DNA of 8,482 nucleotides from Gammaproteobacteria bacterium. Lineage in GTDB: Bacteria > Pseudomonadota > Gammaproteobacteria > Pseudomonadales > Pseudohongiellaceae. Below are positions 1 to 7,360 of this stretch, piece by piece. The notes under the pieces were generated by a model. It saw only the letters and a program-made list of their open reading frames with translations, did no database searches and was not told the DNA's origin. The stretch covers positions 10,603 to 19,084 of the forward strand of contig NZJB01000016.1 of assembly GCA_002691885.1 (NCBI GenBank), in the 5' to 3' direction. The position numbers and the translations under genes were made by a program. Within the stretch, counting starts at the first letter, position 1. Every line of letters starts with the position of its first letter.

Positions 1-972
1 CCTAAATCTGGAAACCTGCGCTGCGAAACTCTTATCCCAGGGTGCGCTGACCTGAAACAGTGAGTCGGTCCCCGGCAGCTGAAATCGAAGTTCGGCAGCA
101 TGCAGGCAGAGATATTTCGCGACTGCCTCTTCCTCTGCCGTACCCTCCTCTCCTCGGGTGGTTGAGCCGTATTTGGGGTCCCCAATAATCGGGTGGCCCG
201 CATGCTGACAATGCACGCGTATTTGATGCGTTCTCCCGGTCACTGGATACGCTTCCAATAGAGTGGTTACAGTCAGCTGTTCAAGTATCCTGAAACGGGT
301 CGCTGAGGGCTTACCAGCCGGATCCACCCGGACAAAACGCTCACCGGACTCCGCGAGGACACGGATCAAAGGAGCCTTGATTTCATTGATAGCCTCAGGC
401 CACCGCCCCTGAACAAGCGCGTGATAGCGTTTCTCGATAAGTTTCTCTTTGAACTGCCCCTGTATGTCCCGCAAGGCCCGCGGATTTTTGCACACGATCA
501 GCACTCCAGAGGTGTCACGGTCCAGCCGGTGAGCCAGTTCTGCGGCGTGCCAGTTTGGACGAATTTGCCTGATGGCCTCTATCAGCCCGAGTCGGATGCC
601 CGTTCCCAGGTGTACAGCCAACCCCGCCGGCTTATTCAAGACCAACAGATTGTCATCCTCATGAAGAATTGACTGCTCAAGAAGCTCGGTCAGCCCTGGC
701 GACGGTTTTGGCAGCTCGGGTGAATCGGGTAAATGCAAAGGCGGAATTCGCACCTTGTCGCCGACAGTGAGTCGTGTTTCCGGTTTCGCACGTTTCTTAT
801 TAACACGAACCTCACCGCGCCTGATCAGGCGATAAATGCGGGTACGTGGAACGCCTTTCAACTCGCGGAGCAGGAAATTGTCCAAGCGCTGATCCGAAGA
901 TTTCTCGGTAACCTGGACCGTGCGGACTGTAGTCGTATTATCCAAACTTAAGCCCCACCAAGAATCCGACAT
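1..972 (-). CDS. rluC: 23S rRNA pseudouridine synthase RluC (3' end cut by window edge)
   Basis: Predicted to isomerise specific uridines of 23S rRNA to pseudouridine (positions 955, 2504 and 2580 in E. coli) in the cytoplasm. About 324 codons are visible and the frame is open to position 1, so the stop lies just outside; E. coli RluC has 319 residues. An N-terminal S4-like RNA-binding domain spans roughly residues 27-85 (QRLDNFL, LKGVPRTRIYRLIRRGEVRVNKKR). The RluA-family catalytic domain follows, with the signature HRLDRDTSG at 148-156 and catalytic Asp151. Further family motifs are LVLNKPAGLAVH and PVTGRTHQIRVH. Similarity to E. coli RluC runs the whole length, which favours RluC over RluA or RluD. 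The ATG at 972 is given as the start, but it overlaps a consensus -10 box and has no Shine-Dalgarno sequence. The TTG at 945, preceded by GGTGGGG, may be the real start and would remove nine residues. The gene is divergent from argS. Confidence 0.95.
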   Translation of the reverse strand, partial: MSDSWWGLSLDNTTTVRTVQVTEKSSDQRLDNFLLRELKGVPRTRIYRLIRRGEVRVNKKRAKPETRLTVGDKVRIPPLHLPDSPELPKPSPGLTELLEQSILHEDDNLLVLNKPAGLAVHLGTGIRLGLIEAIRQIRPNWHAAELAHRLDRDTSGVLIVCKNPRALRDIQGQFKEKLIEKRYHALVQGRWPEAINEIKAPLIRVLAESGERFVRVDPAGKPSATRFRILEQLTVTTLLEAYPVTGRTHQIRVHCQHAGHPIIGDPKYGSTTRGEEGTAEEEAVAKYLCLHAAELRFQLPGTDSLFQVSAPWDKSFAAQVSRFR

Positions 973-999
973 TATACAAGTGTGCAGCAAACCCGTCAG
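971..999 (-). promoter_or_regulatory. Sigma-70-type promoter of rluC
   Basis: On the minus strand a perfect TATAAT (976-971) lies 17 bp downstream of CTGACG (999-994), which matches TTGACA at four of six positions. The expected transcription start, near 963-965, is downstream of the ATG at 972. If this promoter is the one used, translation must begin later, most likely at the TTG at 945. The promoter reads away from argS. The match is seen in the sequence; activity is inferred. Confidence 0.6.
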
Positions 1000-1051
1000 T
1001 CCGAGATGGTGTACAATTCGCCGCACGCGAAAGACTAGGATATTCTCTAGA

Positions 1052-2785
1052 ATGGCATCTTTGAAACACTATCTAAACTCTATTATTGGCGAGGCGATGG
1101 CCGAGGCAACTCAGTCTGAATCCTGCAATGCCAATGTCATTACCTCATCAAAGCCCGGTTTCGGTGACTACCAGGCAAACGGCATCATGAGCGAAGCCAA
1201 GCGCCGCGGAATGAAGCCTCGCGACTTGGCGGAACAGGTAATCATATCACTCAAGCAGAGCCTGCCCAGCCTGATTGACAGACTTGAAATCGGAGGCCCG
1301 GGTTTCATCAATATCTTTTTGTCAGATAGCGAAATCAAAAAACGGGCAACCCGCGCGATACAAGAACCCACCCTGCTTATACCGCCCGCTGAAGTTCCGA
1401 TTAAGGTCGCGGTGGATTACTCTTCACCGAATCTGGCGAAAGAGATGCACGTCGGGCATTTACGCGGAACCATTATCGGGGATGCCATTGTAAGGGTACT
1501 GGAACGTCGCGGTCACACGGTAATACGCCAGAATCATGTTGGCGACTGGGGTACTCAATTTGGCATGCTCATTACCTATATGGAGGAAGCGGTAGGAGCC
1601 GACAGCGATCTGCCTAACGCTCTGTCGGATCTCGAGAGCTTCTATCGTGATGCCAAGCAGCGTTTTGATGATGACCCTGCGTTTGCCGAAAGAGCCAGGC
1701 TTAGTGTGGTTAAATTACAGAGCGGTGATAAGGATTACCTCAGCGCATGGGAAATTTTCATAGACGAATCTCTTCGACATTGCGAGGCCGTTTACGAGGC
1801 GTTGGATGTCACCCTAACTCGGAATGATCTCGACGCAGAAAGCCGATATAACAACGACCTGAGTGTAATCATTGAAGATCTTCAGAAAACCGATTTATTG
1901 GCAGAATCAAAAGGCGCCAAGTGTGTGTTTTTGCCAGAATTTAGCGGAAAAGACGGCGAGCCTTTGCCTTTAATCGTCCAGAAATCAGATGGTGGCTACC
2001 TGTATTCGACTACTGACCTCGCCGCAATCAGATTACGACACAAAATGAAGATACAACGAGCTCTGTATGTTGTGGACGCGCGTCAGTCCCTTCATTTTCA
2101 ACAAGTATTTGCTGTGGCCCGTGCAGCAGGATTTTCCGGTCAGGACTTAAGCCTGGAGCATATATCCTATGGCACGATGATGGGAAAAGACGGCCGCCCC
2201 TTCAGGACCCGGTCGGGCGACACAGTTAAGCTGGCCGAACTGCTCGAGGAAGCTAAACAGAGAGCCTATGACTTGGTGACCGAGAAGAATCCAACGTTAC
2301 CAGACAGTCAACGACGAGACATAGCGGAGAGAGTCGGAATAGGTGCAGTTAAGTACGCTGATCTGTCCAAGAGCCGGACCAGCGATTATATTTTTGACTG
2401 GAGTACAATGCTGTCGTTCGATGGCAACACCGCACCCTATCTTCTTTACGCGTATGCGCGGATAAAAAGTATTCTCAGAAAAGCACCTGAAAGAAGCTAC
2501 GATTCGATCCAAAGCCTGTCAAAACCTGAAGAGCGTGCGCTGTGTTTGAAAATTCTCCAGCTGGGGGAAATCATTGAAGCCGTGGACCGGGACTGCATGC
2601 CTAACCAACTGTGTAACTATCTGTATGAACTCTCCGGGCTTTTCATGAAATTTTACGAGAATTGCCCTATTCTCAAAGGCGAAAGTTCACAAACAGAATC
2701 TCGCCTGGCGCTTTGCCGACTTACTGCCGAAACGCTGCAGCAGGGATTGGAGCTCCTTGGGATCACACCACTCGAGCAGATGTAG
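1052..2785 (+). CDS. argS: Arginyl-tRNA synthetase (arginine--tRNA ligase)
   Basis: Class I aminoacyl-tRNA synthetase that charges tRNA-Arg with arginine using ATP in the cytoplasm. The product is 577 residues, the same length as E. coli ArgS, and similarity extends to the C terminus (LELLGITPLEQM). An N-terminal tRNA-binding (Add-1) domain covers about residues 1-105 (GFGDYQANG, GPGFINIFL). The HIGH signature appears as HVGH at 133-136 within SSPNLAKEMHVGHLRGTIIGD-like sequence. HVGDWGTQFGM follows. The KMSK loop is the degenerate form usual for this enzyme in proteobacteria, GKDGRPFRTR at 378-387. A C-terminal anticodon-binding (DALR) domain follows, with NTAPYLLYAYARI. The frame is open upstream to 920, but that part overlaps rluC and lacks family similarity. 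The ATG at 1052 matches the family start and has AGGA 11 nt upstream. A possible -10 box, TACAAT at 1012-1017, lacks a convincing -35. Confidence 0.97.
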   Translation: MASLKHYLNSIIGEAMAEATQSESCNANVITSSKPGFGDYQANGIMSEAKRRGMKPRDLAEQVIISLKQSLPSLIDRLEIGGPGFINIFLSDSEIKKRATRAIQEPTLLIPPAEVPIKVAVDYSSPNLAKEMHVGHLRGTIIGDAIVRVLERRGHTVIRQNHVGDWGTQFGMLITYMEEAVGADSDLPNALSDLESFYRDAKQRFDDDPAFAERARLSVVKLQSGDKDYLSAWEIFIDESLRHCEAVYEALDVTLTRNDLDAESRYNNDLSVIIEDLQKTDLLAESKGAKCVFLPEFSGKDGEPLPLIVQKSDGGYLYSTTDLAAIRLRHKMKIQRALYVVDARQSLHFQQVFAVARAAGFSGQDLSLEHISYGTMMGKDGRPFRTRSGDTVKLAELLEEAKQRAYDLVTEKNPTLPDSQRRDIAERVGIGAVKYADLSKSRTSDYIFDWSTMLSFDGNTAPYLLYAYARIKSILRKAPERSYDSIQSLSKPEERALCLKILQLGEIIEAVDRDCMPNQLCNYLYELSGLFMKFYENCPILKGESSQTESRLALCRLTAETLQQGLELLGITPLEQM

Positions 2786-2893
2786 CGATTTCTCCCGGCT
2801 CTAAACAACATTCTCATCGTGTCACGCTCATATCACCTATGTCGATGCAAGTAGACTGTGACCTCTGTACGCGACAACGCGAGGTGCTTATAT

Positions 2894-2919
2894 TCCGTTG
2901 AGTCTTTCAATCAACTGGA
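2894..2919. terminator. Weak hairpin between convergent argS and htpG, possible bidirectional terminator
   Basis: TCCGTTGA (2894-2901) can pair with TCAACtGGA (2911-2919) with one bulged T and a 9-nt loop. It lies where transcripts of argS and htpG converge, so a bidirectional terminator would be expected there. Neither strand has a following T-run, so a rho-independent mechanism is doubtful. A second small hairpin, CGCG-ACAA-CGCG at 2870-2881, is nearby. Nothing else stands out in the roughly 137 bp gap. Confidence 0.2.
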
Positions 2920-2922
2920 CGG

Positions 2923-4839
2923 TCACTGAATCTGCATGAGAACCTTATTCAACCTTTCCGAGAATCCTCCCGGATCTTTCAACTGCCCTCCTTCGGCAAG
3001 GCCGGCCTGGCCGAAGATAATCTCTACAAGATCTTCGAAACGCTCTTCGTCCTGTTCATCGTTGAGTTTCTCGATCAGACCATGTTTGGGATTGAGTTCA
3101 AAGTTAGGGCTCGACTCGGGTAGCGACTGACCTGATGCCTCCATGATTTTTCTCATTTGCGCACCCATATCATCCTCGCCAATTGCGAGACATGCCGCGG
3201 AATCGGTTAGACGGTGAGTTATTCTGACCTCGCTCACACGGTCGCCCAGCACCGTCTTGATTCGGCCAGTTAGGCCTTCCAGGGCTTTTTCGGATTCTTC
3301 CTGCAACTTCTTCTCTTCAACATCCTCAAGACCGCCGAGGTCTAACTCACCCCGCACAATATCCTGAAACTGTTTGCCGTCAAACTCTCGAAGATGACCC
3401 ATTAACCACTCATCTATTCGGTCATACATCAAAATGACCTCAATGCCTTTCTTTTTGAATATTTCCAGATGAGGGCTTGTTTTTCCAGCGTTGAGCGAGT
3501 CTGCGACCAAATAGTAAATCTTATCCTGCTCACTGCTCATTCGGCTGATGTAGTCTTCCAGGCTCTGATCCTGAGAAAGGCCTTCGCTTTGGGTAGTTGA
3601 AAATTGCAACAAACCAGCCACTTTATCTCGGTTGACAAAGTCCTCTGCCGGACCTTCCTTGAGTACCTGCCCAAATTGATCCCAGAATGATTGATATTTC
3701 TCAGCATCTTTTTTGCGCAACTTGCTGAGCATGTCGAGACATCGCTTGGTCAAGGCGCTTCGCATCGTATCAACGGCTGGGTCTTTTTGCAGAATTTCAC
3801 GCGATACGTTGAGCGAGATATCGTTAGAATCAACAACGCCTTTGATAAACCGCAGATAAAGGGGCAAGAACTGCTCTGCTTCGTCCATAATAAAGACGCG
3901 CTGGACATAAAGCTTTAAACCCCTCGCCGAATCTCGGTTCCAAAGGTCAAAAGGGGCTCTGCCGGGAATATACAGAAGACTGGTATATTCCAACTTCCCT
4001 TCGACTTTGTTGTGACTCCACTCCAGCGGGTCTTCAAAATCGTGGCAAATCGCCTTGTAGAACTCTATATATTCATCATCTTTCACTTCTGAGCGCGACT
4101 TTGTCCACAGTGCTTTTGCATCATTCACTGCTTCATACTCCGGAGACGGCGGCTCGGCGCCTTCATCATCTTTCTCAGAAGAGTCGTGGTTTTCCTTTAG
4201 CATCATTACAGGCAACGACAAATGCTCCGCATAACGCTTCACGATGTTTTTCAGGCGAAAAGATTCTGCGAACTCAGCTTCCTCTTCCTTCAATACAAGT
4301 GTGACTGATGTCCCCTTGTCAGCCTTGCTGATTGTTTCAATAGAATATTCGGATTCACCATTAGAACGCCAAAGCGTTGCCGAATCTGGCGGATCTCCAG
4401 CTCGTCGGGTCCTAACCTCAACTGTCTCTGCCACGATAAAGGCCGAATAGAACCCAACCCCAAACTGTCCGATTAATTTAGAGTCTTTCCTCTGATCGCC
4501 AGTTAATGATTCTAAAAATTGTGCTGTGCCTGATTTGGCAATCGTGCCAAGGTTAGCAATAACTTCTTCGCGGGACATACCGATTCCGTTATCGGAAATC
4601 GTGACTGTTTTGCTTTCCTTATCAAAATCTATCTTAATACTGAATTCAGCGTCCTGTTCAAGGAGCGAATCATTCGACAGAGCTTCAAACCGCAGCTTAT
4701 CAGCAGCATCCGATGCATTCGAAATCAATTCACGCAAAAAGATCTCTTTATTTGAATAAAGAGAATGAATCATCAGATGGAGCAGTTGCTTAGCTTCGGT
4801 CTCAAAACCCAGGGTTTCTGCCTTACGCTCAGTGGTCAT
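2923..4839 (-). CDS. htpG: Molecular chaperone HtpG (bacterial Hsp90)
   Basis: ATP-dependent dimeric chaperone of the cytosol that remodels client proteins, often with DnaK. The product is 638 residues against 624 in E. coli. The N-terminal GHKL ATPase domain carries all expected motifs: [16 protein letters not shown] with catalytic Glu37 and Mg-binding Asn41, DNGIGM at 83-88, and the glycine-rich lid GQFGVGF at 124-130. The middle domain has [19 protein letters not shown] and [10 protein letters not shown], which contains the conserved Arg that contacts the ATP gamma phosphate in Hsp90s. The C-terminal dimerisation domain ends without an MEEVD tail, as in bacteria. The frame extends upstream to a TTG at 4869, but that lies in the T-run of a terminator. 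The ATG at 4839 fits the family start and has GAGAGA 6 nt upstream. A near-consensus sigma-32 promoter lies just upstream, so heat-shock induction is expected. The gene follows the TonB operon in the same direction but is separated from it by a terminator. Confidence 0.97.
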   Translation of the reverse strand: MTTERKAETLGFETEAKQLLHLMIHSLYSNKEIFLRELISNASDAADKLRFEALSNDSLLEQDAEFSIKIDFDKESKTVTISDNGIGMSREEVIANLGTIAKSGTAQFLESLTGDQRKDSKLIGQFGVGFYSAFIVAETVEVRTRRAGDPPDSATLWRSNGESEYSIETISKADKGTSVTLVLKEEEAEFAESFRLKNIVKRYAEHLSLPVMMLKENHDSSEKDDEGAEPPSPEYEAVNDAKALWTKSRSEVKDDEYIEFYKAICHDFEDPLEWSHNKVEGKLEYTSLLYIPGRAPFDLWNRDSARGLKLYVQRVFIMDEAEQFLPLYLRFIKGVVDSNDISLNVSREILQKDPAVDTMRSALTKRCLDMLSKLRKKDAEKYQSFWDQFGQVLKEGPAEDFVNRDKVAGLLQFSTTQSEGLSQDQSLEDYISRMSSEQDKIYYLVADSLNAGKTSPHLEIFKKKGIEVILMYDRIDEWLMGHLREFDGKQFQDIVRGELDLGGLEDVEEKKLQEESEKALEGLTGRIKTVLGDRVSEVRITHRLTDSAACLAIGEDDMGAQMRKIMEASGQSLPESSPNFELNPKHGLIEKLNDEQDEERFEDLVEIIFGQAGLAEGGQLKDPGGFSERLNKVLMQIQ

Positions 4840-4867
4840 ATCTTGTCTCTCGTCAATTCTGAAGTAC

Positions 4868-4898
4868 AAAAAAACCCGGTTTTAAATAAACCGGGTTT
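4868..4898 (-). terminator. Rho-independent terminator of the TonB/TPR operon
   Basis: On the minus strand AAACCCGGTTT (4898-4888) and AAACCGGGTTT (4882-4872) form a perfect 11-bp stem around a 5-nt loop, followed by an unbroken run of seven T ending at 4868. It lies 37 bp after the TPR gene stop and 28 bp before the htpG ATG. It should end the five-gene operon and insulate htpG from it. Because the stem is symmetrical and the plus strand ends in GG rather than a T-run, it is directional towards htpG. Confidence 0.93.
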
Positions 4899-4900
4899 GG

Positions 4901-4928
4901 TTATGGGGTCAACTTTCGCTAGTTCAAG
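4901..4928 (-). promoter_or_regulatory. Sigma-32 (RpoH) heat-shock promoter of htpG
   Basis: On the minus strand CTTGAA (4928-4923) is followed after 14 bp by CCCCATAA (4908-4901). The sigma-32 consensus is CTTGAA(A), a spacer of about 13-15 bp, then CCCCATNT, so only the final base departs from it. It sits entirely in the gap between the TPR gene stop and the operon terminator and points at htpG, a classical sigma-32 target. The predicted start, about 6-8 nt downstream (near 4893-4895), falls within the first arm of the terminator hairpin. A TTGACC overlapping the -10 could be a -35 of a weak sigma-70 promoter, but no good -10 follows. Confidence 0.88.
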
Positions 4929-4935
4929 TGGAGGC

Positions 4936-6300
4936 CTAGTTGAGCAATGGGGGGTAAGACTCATAGAAATCTATGGCTTCCTGTTTACGTTGCTCAATAA
5001 TATTATATCGCTGCTCGGTGCTTTCGATAAAGGTTATGTATTGATTGGCCGATTCTCGATCGTCCGCGTTACCGGCATCGGCGGCCTGCCGTGCAGCTGA
5101 TCTAGCCCCATCAAAGTCATCCAGTTCCAGGAGCGCTCGCGCTAAAAAGATCAGAGTATCTGAGCGTTCACTCAGATTACCTTTGTCGATGGCGGCACGG
5201 AACGCTTCGGCAGCATCATCGTAATTCGCCATAACATAGTGAATATAACCTACACTATCCCAGGCATCCCCACTGTCAGAGATTTCAGCCAATACCAACG
5301 CATGCGGCAAGGCATTCGCATAATCGCTGGCAATCAAATACATCTGTGAAGCAATCTGCAGATTGTCTTCGTTGACCTCAATTATACTCTCTTGCAAACC
5401 CTCCTCGATGATCTTTGACCCTGTCAGGGGGATATCCATTCCTGCAAGAGACTGCCCCAAGTTCAGATAACGCGCTTCGTCATCAAGAACCCCGTTTAAA
5501 TATGCGAGGTTAAGCGACTGAACACGCCGATCTTCCATGTCCAGGCTCGCATAGACGGCGTTTAGGTTAAGCCAGTCGGTCTCATCGTTAAACTTCACAA
5601 TCATTGTTTTTGTGAGCTCTAGCGCATTTTCGAAATCCTCGAGAACAAAGTAGATTCCGTTCAGATAGGCGTAGTCGTCACGGTCCAGCTCATCGCCTTC
5701 TACCAGAGATAAATTCATGTAGTCCAGCCAGAAAGGCAGGGCCTCTGAATAGAGCTCCTGCTGATAAAAGGCGTAGGAGAGCCCCTTGAACACCACCACA
5801 TCTTCTACTTCGGAGATCTCACGCCAAGCCTGATAATTTTCAATAGACTTGTTCCAGTTTTCTTCAGCTGCGTAAAGCTGGCCCAGCGATCTGAGTGTCC
5901 TCAATCTCACATCGGCCCTGAGCTCTTCGATAGTCAAGGTTTCTTCGAAGATGCCGATCGCACCTACGTAGTCTTCAGTGCCTAAATAGTAATTAGTGTA
6001 AAAGCTCAATAATGTTGACTTCTCAAAATCGTTCATGCGCTCATAGCGCCGCTCTCGCAATTCATCGAGCTGGATCTTAGCTTCTGCAAAATTCGGCTCG
6101 TCTTCCGGGTCCTCCGGAGACATGAGTTCCTGAATTTCGGTGATCGCTCGCATGACCTGCTGACTCAAGGTTCCTGAAGTGCGCGCCTGTGGCGGAGCCC
6201 TTTGCTCATCCTCTCCAGCAAGCACGAGATTGGAGGGCCCAAAAGGGCTAAAAAGACTGGTAAGCAGAACCGATACAGTGATTTTGTAAAGCTTATTCAT
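4936..6300 (-). CDS. Secreted TPR-repeat protein, putative periplasmic partner of the TonB2-type system
   Basis: A 454-residue protein that begins with a signal peptide: Lys3 and Lys6, a hydrophobic core at about 7-20, and likely cleavage after VLA28. The mature part is acidic and almost wholly helical, with degenerate tetratricopeptide-like repeats from about residue 98 to 410. The clearest is at 346-373 (AWDSVGYIHYVMANYDDAAEAF). Others lie near 134-165, 209-235, 315-340 and 382-410. No catalytic motif is visible. It is the last gene of the ttpC-exbB-exbD-tonB operon, 6 nt after tonB, with GAGGA about 10 nt before its ATG. TPR proteins of this kind are often found beside TonB2-type genes and annotated as TonB-system components. 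In Vibrio a TPR protein, TtpB, is required for TonB3 function, but equivalence here is an inference from position. It is probably a periplasmic scaffold between TonB or its motor and other proteins. Confidence 0.85.
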   Translation of the reverse strand: MNKLYKITVSVLLTSLFSPFGPSNLVLAGEDEQRAPPQARTSGTLSQQVMRAITEIQELMSPEDPEDEPNFAEAKIQLDELRERRYERMNDFEKSTLLSFYTNYYLGTEDYVGAIGIFEETLTIEELRADVRLRTLRSLGQLYAAEENWNKSIENYQAWREISEVEDVVVFKGLSYAFYQQELYSEALPFWLDYMNLSLVEGDELDRDDYAYLNGIYFVLEDFENALELTKTMIVKFNDETDWLNLNAVYASLDMEDRRVQSLNLAYLNGVLDDEARYLNLGQSLAGMDIPLTGSKIIEEGLQESIIEVNEDNLQIASQMYLIASDYANALPHALVLAEISDSGDAWDSVGYIHYVMANYDDAAEAFRAAIDKGNLSERSDTLIFLARALLELDDFDGARSAARQAADAGNADDRESANQYITFIESTEQRYNIIEQRKQEAIDFYESYPPLLN

Positions 6301-6306
6301 CCTGCA

Positions 6307-6921
6307 TTATTCCTCAAGCTGATATCTAAAAAGATATTGCACTCCGGGCACTTCTACGCCCTGCCCGTCTACCACCCTAGGCTGGAACTTGAAGCGCGCG
6401 GCAGCCCTTATAGATGATCTATCGAATATACTCGCCGGCTCAGCGTCCACGACATTGATGGTGTCTTCAACAACATTGCCCATCCCGTCCACAGTAAATG
6501 AAACGAGGCACCATCCCTGGATGCCGCGCTGCGCGGCTCGTGTAGGATACTGAGGAGCTATGGCTACCAGTGGTAGATAGTCTCCGTCGGTGGCAGAGAT
6601 CGAAGCGTTATCAAGTGACAGATTGGTGTCGATATCAACAGACGCCCGCTCTATATTCAGAGAAGGCCCTGAATCTAAGTTAATCTGTTTTTCCGGAGTA
6701 TCAGGCGTGTCCTGAATAACCTCATCGATCAGTTCAGGTTTGTCGATTTCCTCAATAACTTCCAACTCAATGTCGGGCATCGTGGCGTCAACGATTTTAA
6801 CCACGTTGACACGCTGATCGAAACGCTCACCAGTCGCGATCAGGGCTTGCATAAAATAAAACAGACCAAGCGTAATGCCGGTGGCCATCGCCATTGAAAC
6901 CAACCATCTAACAAAGATCAT
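6307..6921 (-). CDS. tonB: TonB2-type energy transducer TonB
   Basis: Couples the proton-motive-force-driven ExbB/ExbD motor to TonB-dependent outer-membrane receptors. The 204-residue product has a single N-terminal membrane anchor at about 5-28, a periplasmic spacer at about 30-115, and a C-terminal TonB domain at about 117-204. That domain contains the conserved Tyr-Pro at 125-126 (IAPQYPTRAAQRGIQGWCLVSF-like) and the FQPRVVDGQ strand region. The anchor lacks the SxxxH motif of E. coli TonB. The spacer is rich in Asp and Glu with few prolines, unlike the usual Glu-Pro/Lys-Pro spacer. An upstream in-frame ATG at 6948 would overlap exbD by 26 nt. The ATG at 6921 is preferred because GGAGG sits exactly 6 nt before it and the exbD stop lies one base upstream, which suggests translational coupling. 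The TPR gene starts 6 nt downstream. Confidence 0.93.
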   Translation of the reverse strand: MIFVRWLVSMAMATGITLGLFYFMQALIATGERFDQRVNVVKIVDATMPDIELEVIEEIDKPELIDEVIQDTPDTPEKQINLDSGPSLNIERASVDIDTNLSLDNASISATDGDYLPLVAIAPQYPTRAAQRGIQGWCLVSFTVDGMGNVVEDTINVVDAEPASIFDRSSIRAAARFKFQPRVVDGQGVEVPGVQYLFRYQLEE

Positions 6922-6922
6922 G

Positions 6923-7330
6923 TTAAGCCTCCGCCGAGATACTGACATCTTCGATATTGGCCTCTCGTGCCGCTTCGAGTATCAGCATTACCTGCTCATT
7001 GTTCGCGTTCTCGTCAGCCTGAATTATCACTGAAGAATTAGGCGCGTCAGCCAACCTCAGCTCAAAGCGAGACCGTATAAACCTGGGATCTATCTGGTCT
7101 CCATCGATCCATATATCACCTGCCTGCCCGACGGCGATGAGGATCATATCCCCCGACGTGTCGTCAGCAGTAGACGCTTCAGGCTTGCTTACTTCAATCC
7201 CCGCCTCAGTGACGAATACAGAAGTGACGATAAAAAAAATCAAAAGAATAAAGACCACGTCCAGCATCGGGGTGAGATCAATCTCACCCGCTTCTTCCTG
7301 ATCTTTCTTCTTCATTAAACCTGATTTCAT
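6923..7330 (-). CDS. exbD: Biopolymer transport protein ExbD
   Basis: Inner-membrane motor subunit that works with ExbB to energise TonB. The product is 135 residues, close to the ExbD family size of about 140. A short cytoplasmic N terminus ends in the family signature EIDLTPMLDVVFILLIFFIV. It is followed by one membrane helix at about 23-42 and a periplasmic domain at about 43-135. Asp24 in the helix corresponds to the proton-carrying Asp25 of E. coli ExbD. The periplasmic part contains the expected VIIQADENANNEQVMLILEAA region. The ATG at 7330 has AGG 8 nt upstream; Met6 is a possible alternative. The gene lies 30 nt after exbB and one base before tonB, in one transcription unit. TolR is the alternative family, but the adjacent tonB favours ExbD. 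Confidence 0.95.
   Translation of the reverse strand: MKSGLMKKKDQEEAGEIDLTPMLDVVFILLIFFIVTSVFVTEAGIEVSKPEASTADDTSGDMILIAVGQAGDIWIDGDQIDPRFIRSRFELRLADAPNSSVIIQADENANNEQVMLILEAAREANIEDVSISAEA
6928..6932 (-). promoter_or_regulatory. Ribosome binding site that fixes the tonB start
   Basis: GGAGG on the minus strand lies inside the last codons of exbD, 6 nt before the ATG at 6921. It is the strongest Shine-Dalgarno sequence in the operon, and it argues against the in-frame ATG at 6948, which is upstream of it. Confidence 0.8.
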
Positions 7331-7360
7331 GTTGTTGACCTGTGCCCGTCTGCAAATAAC

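Noticed and set aside
421..951. Two plus-strand open frames (421-672 and 733-951)
   Set aside because: They are antisense to rluC, whose own frame shows family motifs throughout. They look like chance frames.
1012..1017. TACAAT as the argS promoter -10
   Set aside because: No acceptable -35 lies 16-18 bp upstream, so it is mentioned under argS but not listed as a promoter.
920..1051. Upstream extension of argS by 44 codons
   Set aside because: It overlaps rluC and its promoter, has no similarity to ArgS, and the 577-residue form from 1052 matches the family length exactly.
2861..2885. CGCG-ACAA-CGCG hairpin with outer ACCT/AGGT pairing as an argS terminator
   Set aside because: The inner stem is only 4 bp, the outer pairing needs a 5-nt bulge, and no T-run follows.
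2297..2901. Short frames antisense to the end of argS or running past it (2297-2512 minus, 2662-2901 plus)
   Set aside because: They resemble no protein I recognise and mostly lie within the well-supported argS frame.
2936..4759. Several plus-strand frames opposite htpG
   Set aside because: The htpG frame is complete and conserved, and these are low-complexity shadows.
4840..4869. Upstream extension of htpG to a TTG at 4869
   Set aside because: The added codons lie in the terminator tail and have no family support. The ATG at 4839 has a ribosome binding site and fits the family N terminus.
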